Assembly: GCA_002049455.2 (NCBI GenBank)
Contig: KV918829.1
Coordinates: forward strand, 1-64,000
DNA length: 64,000 bases
Source of the DNA: Porphyra umbilicalis
Taxonomy: Eukaryota > Rhodophyta > Bangiophyceae > Bangiales > Bangiaceae
Direction of reading: 5' to 3'
The position numbers were made by a program, and so were the translations under genes. The notes below the pieces were generated by a model that was not told the origin of the DNA, ran no database searches, and was given only the letters and a program-made list of their open reading frames with translations. Positions 42,701 through 52,641 of this stretch are shown here, piece by piece. The first letter of the stretch is position 1; each line of letters opens with the position of its first letter.

Positions 42701-42760
42701 GAAATATTGGAGCAGCAGGTGTTGAGTTACCGGGCGCGGGGGTCCTCCGACTTGTGGGCA
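39707..42760 (+). pseudogene. Helitron Rep/helicase protein, N-terminal part, decayed
   Basis: One frame runs through this whole region and carries Helitron features in order. First is a basic helical leader (LSPAEREAARVANRDRLRKKRAR). Next is a DUF6570-like zone with CKTCLRS and PRMSLANGN (about 40,905-40,980). Then comes the Helitron-like N domain (YALCSKYGFPNVFFTVTPDD, about 42,070-42,140), and finally the HUH motif in GRGALHAHNLVWVRGMP (42,395-42,445), which would hold the metal in the rolling-circle nuclease. In-frame stops lie at 40181-40183, 40322-40324 and 42365-42367. The tyrosine motif and the Pif1-like helicase that should follow are not seen; the frame loses protein character after about 42,755. 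This is a 5' fragment of a dead Helitron. Confidence 0.8.
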
Positions 42761-42960
42761 GCACGAAGCCGGTGCCCCCAGCGGGGAAGGCCACCTCCTC
42801 ACCAGACCCACTGTATTTGGTCCGTCTGTCGTTGCCGGCGCCGGTCCAATCGCTCGCTCCCACCCGAACGCCACCTCCACCTGCCTTCTAACCCGCGCTG
42901 GGCGCCATCGACTGGTGCGAGAAGCGCGAGCGTGCCGCGAGTGAGGCGTGGTGGAGCGGC

Positions 42961-43795
42961 ATGCGGGGGAGCGTTGGGTCACTGTTGCCACCGCCTGGGT
43001 CGTCACCGAGCCCACGTGGATTGGCGCCGCTCTCGGCAGCCACCGCCGGCAGCCAACTGCCGCCGCCATACTCTTCCTCGCCGGTTTGGGCGTCACATCG
43101 CTCTCCTAGAGACGTTCCACAGTCACAGTCGGCGGCGACCGAAGGCGACCGCGCCGTCAACACGATTGAAGTCGGCGTGGGGTCAACGGAGCCACGCCAG
43201 CCGACTCGCGGCGGCGTCTGTACGCGGCCTGCCGGCACCCGGCGTCGGGCGCGCGCCTCTGCGGCGGGCGGCTCGCCCAGCCGGTCACCGCCGACTCGAC
43301 CACGGCTTGCGCACGAATTTGGGCCTCGAGCCGTCTCGGCAGGTGCTGGGGACACGCCGCGCGGTGAGCAGGGCGGCGGCATCGGCCTTTCCCCTGCTGT
43401 CCCGGCGCAGGTGGCGCAGCTGCAGAGTGCGCTGACGTCGGGATTGTCTGGCGTGCGGCGGGAGATCACTGCCGTCCGAAACGAGCTTGCAGTGACAAAC
43501 AGCAGCGTGCGGCTGCTCACGAAGAAGATGGACGACATTGCTGTGGCGACGGACGCCATGGTTGCCTCGGTCGTCATGATGCGGCAGGCGATTTCCAAGA
43601 TTGGAGACGCCTTGTCAGAGGGTTTGGCTCCGGCCGCCTCTGCGCGTCGAGAGGCGGCGCGGGCGCCTCCGGGTGATGATGTCCATGCGGCCGGTGCGGA
43701 TCCGCCCGTTGCGGGGTCAGATGGTGCGGCGCAGCCGCAGACGGAGGACGAAATGGAGATCCAAGATGAGAAGTGGGTTCTAACCTTGGAGGTAC
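42961..43795 (+). CDS. unknown coiled-coil ORF interrupted by a copia element
   Basis: A frame of about 279 residues starts MRGSVGSLLPPPGSSPSP. The first ~130 residues are Pro/Ser/Arg-rich. Residues ~145-215 (VAQLQSALTSGLSGVRREITAVRNELAV, then LLTKKMDDIAVATDAMVASVVMMRQ) form a likely coiled coil, and the end is acidic. The frame is open right up to the 5-bp target duplication of the copia element, and open sequence with similar character resumes beyond the right LTR (to 49881). It could be Helitron cargo, an accessory ORF of another element, or a host gene. I know no homologous family. Confidence 0.5.
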
Positions 43796-44167
43796 TGTGA
43801 AGTCGGTGTGGTCAAGTGGGTGCGTTGTTTTACTATGGCAGAGGTCCTGGGCCGTGTCCAGCCACCTAATGTACCCCAGGCGGCCCCAGGACAGGTCGTC
43901 GGGCAGCCCGCTCTCGGAGCACACCCACGTGCCTCAGTTCTCAGTGCGCGCGGGCCGCGGCGCACCTCCCAGAACGGGGCATGCACCTCCCCACACAAGT
44001 CCCCCCCCCGAGCTCACCCCAGCAGAGAGTGCCCACTACGAGACCAACAAATCAAGTACACACAAGTACAAAACATACAACAAGTGCATAGGTAAATACC
44101 CAAAACTGAGTCCCAATGCTCAACCGGGTAAGTATAGACAAATGGAATTGCTGAGCCATGCTCAACA
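43796..44167 (-). repeat. copia 3' LTR (left)
   Basis: The 372-bp LTR has TG...CA ends on both strands. The adjoining G-run on the minus strand is the polypurine tract, and the target duplication GGTAC lies immediately to the left. Confidence 0.95.
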
Positions 44168-44177
44168 CTCCCCCCAA
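44168..44177 (-). promoter_or_regulatory. copia polypurine tract
   Basis: On the minus strand the sequence TTGGGGGGAG abuts the 3' LTR, the expected place and composition for the plus-strand DNA primer. Confidence 0.75.
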
Positions 44178-44270
44178 TTACATTGTGACGGTTCCGGAGT
44201 CCGGATGCAAGGTAGCCCGGCTTCCGGCTTACAGCTTGATTTGGCTTCCCGATCGCCGCTGCTCGGGCCC

Positions 44271-44946
44271 GGGCTGTAGCAGTACAGCCCTCCTCGGGAA
44301 GCCATATCAGTTTTGGGCTGTACTGATACAGAACTCCCCCTCCCCGACTTGGCCGCAAAACGCGATGTGGGCCAAAAAACCGCCCACCGCCAAGTCGACA
44401 ACCGCTGACTCGGACAGCATCAGAGCACCCGCCAGCCGACCGCCAGGCCGCCGCAAGCCGGCCAACCGCCGCAAAGTCGACGCAAACCGCCGACTTGGGA
44501 GAGACGCATGAAGCTGGGCTGTATCAGTACAGCCCTCCCCCCGCCACTTAAAACAGAAAAAAACGATGTCCGCCAAGTCCGCCTCGGTCGACGCGGACAG
44601 CATCGGAGAAGCCCTTAGCCGACCGCCCGACCGCCGCAGGCCACCCAGTCGGCGTAAAGGCGACGCAAGCCGCTGCCTTCGTAGCGATGCAAGGGCCTGG
44701 AGCTGTATCAGTACAGCCGTAACGGCTACCGCCCAGCCGAAAATCGAATTGACGCGGTCGTCCAATGTTGATCGGATCGTCCGACGAAACGATCGGTAGA
44801 CATCGATTCGACCGGCCGCCCCCGACTCGATCGGCGAAACGTCGACTTGATCGACGAATTTCGGCACGAATCCGACTCGGGCTGTATCAGTACAGCCCGC
44901 CGACAATCGGATCCCGATTCCGAGGAGGGCTGTACTGATACAGCCC
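44271..44946. repeat. six 20-bp near-palindromes inside the copia 3' untranslated region
   Basis: The motif GGGCTGTATCAGTACAGCCC or its inverse occurs at 44271-44290, 44315-44332 (one arm eroded), 44516-44535, 44701-44718, 44879-44898 and 44927-44946. Arms GGGCTGTA/TACAGCCC are conserved and only the four central bases vary in orientation. Copies 3 and 4 are linked to a diverged duplication of about 185 bp (about 44,340-44,530 against 44,527-44,718). The region lies between the RNase H part and the 3' LTR and carries no ORF. Confidence 0.85.
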
Positions 44947-47900
44947 AGCCCCCGACTTCGCCGTAAACCGCCCAGTCGACCCGAAGCCGTTCCGGGCCGC
45001 CGACACCGCCACTCCGCCGCCAACCGCCGCCCCCCCCGAGGGGGTTCAGCACTGCGGCGCAGGACGTAGGGCCCGCGTGCCGCTACTCCCCGAAGTGCCC
45101 AGATCCGAGCCAACGCCGATGACGCCCCGGAATGTGGTGAAGGCCGGGGCCGGCAGTGGCTTCGTCATACCATCTGCGGGCATGTCGGCGCTGGGAAGAA
45201 AGTAGAAGGCAACCTCCCCACGCGCGACGTAGTCGCGCACCATGTGGTACGCAACGTCTACGTGCTTGGTACGCCCGGTGGCTTCGGGATTGTTGACCAA
45301 AGCGAGGCACGCCTGGTTGTCCTCCCCCATGAGCACGGCGTCCCCGTCGACGCCCAGCTCCGACAGAAGTTTGCGCAGCCACAGCGCCTCCTTGGTCGCC
45401 ATAGCGGCGGCGACGTACTCGGCCTCGGCCGTTGACGTCGCCACGGTCGACTGGCGCTTGCTCGTCCACGATATCGGCCCGCCATTGAGGGTGAAGAAAG
45501 CCCGTCGTCGACCGACGAGCGTCAATATCGCCTGCCCAGTCTGCGTCAACGTACCCTTGGAGAGGCTTGTCGTCGCCGTACACGACCCCTAGTCGCGTAG
45601 CCCCGCGAAGATATCGGAGCACCCCCTTGGCCGCGCGCATGTGGTCCTCCTCGGGGCATGACATGTAGCGGGAGAGTACGCCCACGGCAAAGGCAATGTC
45701 CGGCCTCGTCGTCGTGGAGAGGTACAGCAACGAGCCAACAAGCTCGGCGTACCGGTTGCCCTCGGGCAGTAGATTCTCCCCCGTCTTGCAAAGCTTGGCA
45801 CCTGACGACATGGGCGTCTTGTTAGGCGCAGACTTGTCCATCTGGAAAGCCTCAAGCAGGGAACTGACATGCCCCGGATTGCTCAGGGTGATCACCTTGG
45901 CAGCCCGATCTCGCATGACCTTCATGCCAATGAAGTCCTTGACCTCACCCATGTCGCGCACGTCGAAAGACGCCGACACCGAGGCCTTGACCATCTGGAC
46001 CCCTTCGAGGCTTTTTCCAGCCACAATGAGATCGTCCACGTAGACGAGGATGTAGACAAGCCCGTGCACAGGGTGGCTCCACGTGTAGAGGCACGGGTCC
46101 ACCTTGGACCGGACCGCTCCGATGGCATTGAGCTCTTTGTTAAGCTTGATGCCCCACACTCGTCCCGTCTGTTTGGTCCCATAGAGAGCCAGGTTCAGAC
46201 GGCGGACATCACCTTCCTACCCCGGCTCGGCTCCGACCGGAAGCTTGATGTACATCTCCTTGTCCATCTTTGCGTTGAGGAAGGCCGTCTTCACATCCAC
46301 GTGGTGAACTTCCCAGTCCTTGGCCGCCGCCACCGCGAAGAGCGCGCGTGTCGTGGCCGAGCTCGGCACTGGTGCCCATGTCTCATCAAAGTCGCGCCCC
46401 GGCACTTGGTTGAAGCCCTGCGCCACCAGTCGCGCCTTGTACCGAGTCATGTTGCCCTCAGCATCGTGCTTGATGTCGTACACGTACCGCGTTTTGACAG
46501 CCTTACGCTTGTTGCTGCTCCTGGTATTGGACCAGGTACCAAGCTTCTTGTGTGCGAGGTACTCTTCTTTCTCAGCCGCCTTCCAACGCGGCCAGTCCGA
46601 TCGCGCACGCGCCTCCTTCGCATTGGCTGGCGCCTTGGTCAGGTCCCATCCCGACGGATCTCCGCCCTTGGGTCCTTCTGCAGCGTATGCCTTTGGGTTA
46701 CGCTCCCACCAGGTAACCTTGGGTGCCGGCTTGCGCTTCGACCGCCGGAGTGCTTGCACCCCGTCGTCACCACTCTCTGTGGTGGATCCAGACAGCACGT
46801 CGTGTCCATCATGATCCGCCGCGTCCTCGCCGGCGTCATTGTCATCTCCGTCTTCTGCGTCGAGTCCGGAAGCCTCGTCCGGCTCAACGTCGCTCTCTGA
46901 CGACTGCTGCGAGGCATACTCGTCCCCGCTTGCGGCTTCCGCTTCCAGCATGTCCATGGCGCCGTCCTCCTTGTCACCATCCGTCTGACTGGTCAGGAAA
47001 GGGGTGGAAGCAGGGCCAGGGACAGAGGTCATCTTGATGGCTTTGCTTGAGGTCTCCTCCATGAGCACATCTCGGCGCTCAAAGACCTTGTTTGAGCCAT
47101 CCTCTAGGATGCGGTAGGCCTTGCCACCAACAGTGTAGCCGACAAAACGGCCGACGTCGGTCCTGGGTTCCAGCTTTCGCTGCTGCTGCTTGGGCTTCAG
47201 AGCCCATGCCCGGCTCCCCCAGACCCGAAATCCCTTCACGTCGGGGCGTCTCCCCGTGAGGGCTTCCAGCGGGGTCACATCTTGACCCGCCTTGGGGGAT
47301 CGGTTGAGCACGTGGATGACGGATGACAAAGCCTCCGCCCACAGCTCCTCTTCCGCTCCGGCGTCCAGAAGAGCCGCACGGACGCGCTCCATGATGTACC
47401 GGTTGGCGCGCTCTGCCTTCCCGTTCTGCTGCGAAGAGTACGGCGCCGTCTTCTCAGACGTAATGCCTTTGTCTTCATACCAGGCTTGGAGGTCGCGGCT
47501 CACGTACTCCTTGGCGCCATCGTGACGAACCCGCTTCACCTTAAGCCCAGTTAGGGTCTCTAGCTGCTTGATGCGGGCCTTGAGGACATCCGGAACCATG
47601 CCCTTGGACTTGATGGGCGTCGCCGTGATGAACCCAGTGGAGTCTTCCATCAGAGTCACGAAGTAGACAGAGCCGCCCAGCGACGCCGTCAACGGCCCAT
47701 CAACGTCCGTGTGAACCAACTCGCACTTGGTGGTGGTCGTTGTCGAGCGATGATGCGGAGAACGCGCCATCTTTCCGGCGACACAAGGCACGCATACCGT
47801 ACCAGGAACGCGCTTGGCGTCGGCTACCGTCGATGGAATCCCATCGACCATCCCAACCACACGCTTGAGGTTCTCGAAACCCAAGTGGTTGAACCGGCGG

Positions 47901-49370
47901 TGCCACAGCTCTGCCTCGCCGTCCATGTGCGTGGAGGCGGCTCTGGCCGATGCCGTGACCGGAGTCACCCTGAGCACGTAGTTCTCCGACTCGTTGACCG
48001 AGCCGACGACAGACGCGTTGCTCAAAACTCCGCTCGCGAGCACCGCTTCCCCATTACTGAGGATATAGCAGGCGTCGCCAACGAACACCACGGCACCGCC
48101 ACAGCGGTCGACCGCTCGGACCGACAGAAGGTTGTCTGTCAGATCCGGCACAAGCATGGCCTCATCGAGGACCATGCGAGCCGTGGTGATTCCCTTCCCC
48201 ACGTCCATGGACGCGTATCCGTGCCCCTTGATGGGCACCTTGTGGCCGTCAGCTAGAGTGACCTTAGCCCCGCTCCCCGTCGTCTTGACGGTGAAACCCG
48301 CGTCCTGGGCGGCCATATGGTTGGTCGCACCCGAGTCCAACACCCAGGTCGAGGACCCGCTGGTGCTCCCGGAAGAGTTGAGCTTCCCGGCCTGGCCTGC
48401 CGACGCAGCGTAGGCCAATGCGGCGCGGGGAGGTGCACCACCTCCACCGCCACCCTCACGACGCCCGCCATTTGGCTACTTGTTGCCCTTGGCGTCGTCG
48501 GCCTTCTTCTTGAGACAGCCGCGCTTCATGTGCCCCTTTTTGTCGCAGTAGTAGCACACGACCGCGCTCTTGTCCCACGGCTTCTTAGAAGCCGTTGCCG
48601 CAAACGCTTGCGACTTGACGCCGGTCGCCGAGGACAACCGCCCATGGCTCCCCCGCTGCTCCACAGTGAGCAGCTTGGCGCTCACGTCAGCGAGGTTGCG
48701 CTTCCCGTCCATGTTCTCCAGAACGGTCTTGATCATGTCATACTCGGCCGGAAGGCCCGACAGGATCTGCAGGACAAGCGTGTTCTCGTCCACCTGATTT
48801 CCCAGCATGGAGAGCTCTTGACGGATGCCCTCGGCGCGCGACGTGTACTTGATGATGTTCTCGTCGCTGCCCTTCTTGAGTTTGCTCAGCTCATGCATGA
48901 GCTGCAGCAGGCGTGCGTTGTCCCGCGCCTCAAAGATGTCCTTGAGCGCATCCCACGCCTCCTTGGCCGTACGCACCGCCGTCACCGAATAAAGATGAAC
49001 CGGCTTGACCGACATCTGGATAGTCGCCAGGGCCGACTCGTTCATGAGGTCCCACGCCTCAGCTGCAACGTCGCTCTTGGCACCGCTCCCAGACGCGGGG
49101 CGGTCCGTCACAACCGCAGCCCAAACCTTCTCCTTGATCATCTGTGCACGGCAGTACACAGCCCAGACCTTGTAGTCGTCGTCCAGCTGCGCGAAGCGAG
49201 GGCCAGCGTAGCGGCCGTACTCCGACATGACGATGACAACCACGCCAGCAGGCGCGGCACTGACGACGTGGGAGGCTATACCCACCTGCCCGACGCCGGA
49301 ACACACGGCAACCCAACCAAGGTCGTCCCGCCAACAACGGCACGGAAGACGACGATGACCACCAGCGACA

Positions 49371-49384
49371 CTGGGCCCATAACC
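49371..49384 (-). promoter_or_regulatory. copia primer-binding site, initiator tRNA-Met anticodon arm
   Basis: The plus strand reads CTGGGCCCATAACC immediately next to the 5' LTR. That equals the anticodon stem-loop of eukaryotic initiator tRNA-Met (CAU anticodon), so the site pairs with the 3' end of a tRNA half-molecule. Drosophila copia is known to use such a cleaved half-tRNA primer. Confidence 0.85.
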
Positions 49385-49757
49385 TGTGAAGTCGGTGTGG
49401 TCAAGTGGGTGCGTTGTTTTACTATGGCAGAGGTCCTGGGCCGTGTCCAGCCACCTAATGTACCCCAGGCGGCCCCAGGACAGGTCGTCGGGCAGCCCGC
49501 TCTCGGAGCACACCCACGTGCCTCAGTTCTCAGTGCGCGCGGGCCGCGGCGCACTTCCCAGAACGGGGCATGCACCTCCCCACACAAGTCCCCCCCCCCG
49601 AGCTCACCCCAGCAGAGAGTGCCCACTACGAGACCAACAAATCAAGTACACACAAGTACAAAACATACAACAAGTGCATAGGTAAATACCCAAAACTGAG
49701 TCCCAATGCTCAACCGGGTAAGTATAGACAAATGGAAGTGCTGAGCCACGCTCAACA
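49385..49757 (-). repeat. copia 5' LTR (right)
   Basis: The 373-bp partner of the left LTR. The primer-binding site adjoins it on the inner side and GGTAC follows it on the outer side. Confidence 0.95.
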
Positions 49758-50079
49758 GGTACGTGCCGCCGACGTGCCAGAAGAGTGCGCGGCTGGGGCG
49801 CCCGCCTCGTGGAGGATTGTTGACTGGGCTTTCTGTCTTGACTGGGAGTTGTTTGGTGTGCTCCTTTGGCACTGCCCCTGACCTTCGCGATGCCATGTTC
49901 CTCCGTGCGCTTGTCCACCTCATTCTTCCTGACCTTGGTGCGCATGTTCTGCCCTTGCCCTTATCCGTTACCTCTGACGTCGCCAGCCCTTTCTGTACAC
50001 GAGGCTGCTCCGTCGTTTTCTCGCCCGTCCGGGCGGCCCCCGCGGCGCCTTCGTCGACAGGAAGGAGGTCAACCTGATC

Positions 50080-51208
50080 ATGCCCGACTGGATCGTTGTC
50101 AACATGGGCGTCGACCCAAAGGTGGCCCTACGGATGCTCGAGAAGAAGTGGCGCCTCCCCGTGCGTGCGAAGCGCCCGGCTGCAGTCGTCGCCGGCGCGA
50201 CACGCGGCAGCGTTCTATTGAGCAAGAAGCGGACCATGGCGTACAGGTACCTGCATCGCGTCGTCTACCACTTCTATGAGCGCATTGGCAACACGGCCGT
50301 TTCGACCTTCGCCTCGTACGTGAACGAGGAGGAGGGCAGGGGCACCCTCCGCCGCGTTCGCGGCACGCAGACCCAAGTACGAGGTGGTCTTCGAGCCAGC
50401 CGAGGCGGCAGCCTTCCTCGATGGCGACGCCTTCATTACCAAGGCCGTGCCCCGTGCCGGGCTGCTGCTCGCAATGGCGGCCGTCTTCCAATCGTTTCAT
50501 GCTCTCCACCTTTTCACCGAGGTAGGAAACACTGCGGCGTGGCCGCGGGTTCTGGTGTGCCCGTTGGGGCACCTTGCGGTCGTGACGATGAAGGTGCGCC
50601 AGCACCTGAAGAAGTGCAGTGGTGCGGCGGTGTCGCTTCGCAACGACCCGGAAGCAGCCGAGACCACGGCCGTGGCGGGAGCGGCTGCGAGGGCGACGGC
50701 GAGAGCGAAAGGCGCCAGTGCGGCGGCGCAGCATGAGGCGGCTAGGGTGGCGTCGGCCATCGCCACGGAGGCTGAGATTGAGGCGACGCCCGGCCTGAAC
50801 TCGGGCCACCGCGCCGAGTGGGTTGAGGAGCTCCCGTTGTTGTCCAGCTTGCTCGCGGCTCAACGTGCCCGCGCAAGCAACGGCCTGCGTCTGTCGGACG
50901 GCGCCGAACCACGCCGCGCCGACCCGACGCACATGCCGGGGGCGGCCTTCAACGTACTTGAAGCTGGCGGCGCGCTCCCTGGAGCCTCCTCGGGCACCCC
51001 TCCCCCCTTCGCCCCGCCCCCCGCGAGTGACGAGGAGGGCGTCGACGAAGACGACGAAGGCGATATGACTCAGGATGACGAGGAGGAGGCACCAGTCAGT
51101 CGTCCTGCTCACGGGAGTGACGAGCCACGCCGCGCACGCGATGAGGACGGGCGAGAGGAGGCCGCGCGCGCGGCGGCGGCGCAAGTGCTGTTGGATGAGC
51201 ACCACTGA
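50080..51208 (+). CDS. hypothetical protein with acidic tail
   Basis: The ATG at 50080 opens MPDWIVVNMGVDPKVALRMLEKKWRLP, followed by a basic region and TMAYRYLHRVVYHFYERIGN. At about 50,330-50,380 the protein-like sequence moves to another frame (KYEVVFEPAEAAAFLDGDAFITKAVPRAGLLL ... LVCPLGHLAVVTMKVRQHLKKCSG), which runs to the TGA ending at 51208. A small intron or an indel there would explain it. The rest is an Ala-rich helical segment, a Pro-rich linker and a strongly acidic stretch (DEEGVDEDDEGDMTQDDEEEA). I do not recognise a domain. It lies 320 bp downstream of the copia element and of the ORF that element interrupts, in the same direction, so it may be another part of the same locus. 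Confidence 0.5.
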
Positions 51209-52457
51209 CGAGGGGGTTCTCACGAGCACGTTGCGACGGTGTCTTTGGGTGCATGTCCAGTAGGGACACTTTGTGCTGATAGGTGCGGTTCCGTTGACTC
51301 TTCCGGTATCAGTGCTGTTGTTTGCGTGGGATTTCCTTCTTCTTGCTCGTCGTTGAGGGTCCAGGACAGCAGTCCCCTCTAACCTTGTACATGGGTGGTC
51401 TGGCGGGCTGTCTGCCACTGTCTGCTCCTTTCTTTGTTTTTATCTCCTCGGCCGTTTGTCAAGTGGCAACCGTGCCCCCCATGGGAGCTGATGGAAGCAC
51501 TGAGCTTGTCTCGCTTTCTACTCTGGGAGGGCGCTACCAGTCTACGCACCAATCTAAAGCGACCACCAGATGCGTCCGAAAGCACCATCGACGGTGAAAC
51601 AAATGTGTACAGCGTCCGCGTCGTGGCGATGCCCTACGGGGCCGCCAGGGAAAAAAAAAAAAAAAAAAGGGCCGTACGGCGGCGGTATGCAGCCTGCCTG
51701 GCTGCAACCTCGACCAGCAATTTAAAAAAAAATGGCACAATTGCTCACGGACCTGAGTCGGCCCTTACCACCTCCTCGATGGCAAAAGTTAGCACTACAG
51801 CCGACACATCATATTGTCATCCAGCTGATAGACCCTGCACCCCCCTGCAGCCATCCCCTCCCCTCCCATCCGCCCCCCTTTCTTTCCCACGCGTTCACCC
51901 TACATTCTATCGGCTGTCCTCGGCCTACAGTCTTCCTCCCCCCCCCCTCCCTCCTGCTCTGTCATGACCCCCTGCTCAAATGCTGGTTTTCAGCAACACT
52001 CTGTGTCTCCTGACGCTACCAGAGGTACTCCAACAACTCATGTGCCCCTCTTCTGCGAAGCGTCCTATGCTGCACAGGCTCCTTGCGCGGTCCACAGGCA
52101 CCTTCGTGTGGTGGAAGTCGACACCAGGATGGGAGTCGGGGCTCCCAGATGGCCAAACACTCCGTTCTCAAATAAGCTTAGTTGTTGTAATGTGCGATTC
52201 CGACCCGTTACCAAGAGAGAGAGAGCCCGCGTGTGCCATGTGACGTTTCTATTTATTAGTCGAGCTGCAGACGAAAAAATGAACAAAACCAGTTCGGAAG
52301 AGAAAATGACCCACTCAAGAGAGGCCCCCTCGAAAATGAGAATAACAGTGGTCGGGCACGGAGTGCGGGCGCCAAGGTGGGACGGTGGGCAGCGGAAAAA
52401 CAGCGGATGTGGGGAGCCGGGGGGCCAGGAGGGAGCCGCGGGCGGCGGCTCCTTAAG
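51209..52457. other. spacer, no supported gene
   Basis: Lower-GC DNA with an A run of about 18 at 51,650-51,668 and an A stretch at 51,723-51,731. No ORF looks like a protein. The A runs may be remnants of retrotransposed tails, but no matching body was identified. Confidence 0.5.
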
Positions 52458-52582
52458 GGTGCTGGGGACGGACCGGGACGGCGTGTCTGTGTGGCTGCAG
52501 AGCGCGCTGCGGCTCGGAGCCGCGGGTGCCGCCGGTGAAATGATCCCCGGCGGGATCCGAATCCTCGCAGACTTCCCCCGGT
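52458..52582. repeat. direct repeat flanking the LINE, left copy
   Basis: This 125-bp segment matches 60519-60642 in the same orientation with about five substitutions and one indel (about 96%). It contains a strong hairpin, GCGGCTCGGAGCCGC, and GGATCCGAATCC. Confidence 0.9.
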
Positions 52583-52641
52583 GTTGCTTTTAATCGGTCC
52601 CGGACCCAAAGCCCGCCGACTACACTCTAGGAGTCAGCCCC

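Larger units (their letters stand above)
43796..49757 (-). mobile_element. Ty1/copia LTR retrotransposon, 5.96 kb, young copy
   Basis: The element has LTRs of 372 and 373 bp that differ by about three bases and one C in a run (about 99% identical), and a 5-bp target duplication GGTAC at 43791-43795 and 49758-49762. Coding sense is minus. Parts in order from the right: gag with a zinc knuckle CYYCDKKGHMKRGC (about 48.5-49.3 kb), protease DSGATNH (about 48.3 kb), GAG-pre-integrase HRRFNHLG and integrase (about 47.3-48.1 kb), reverse transcriptase with VDVKTAFLNA and YVDDLIV (about 45.9-46.4 kb), and RNase H DADWAGD (about 45.2-45.6 kb). This order is diagnostic of copia. The structure looks complete but the coding region has about two or three breaks. 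The near-identical LTRs suggest a recent insertion. Confidence 0.95.

Noticed and set aside
52530-52582. tRNA-like T-arm (GGATCCGAATCC) in the LINE-flanking repeat.
   Set aside because: The T-loop is not canonical and I could not fold a D arm, anticodon arm and acceptor stem around it. I keep it only as a possible remnant.
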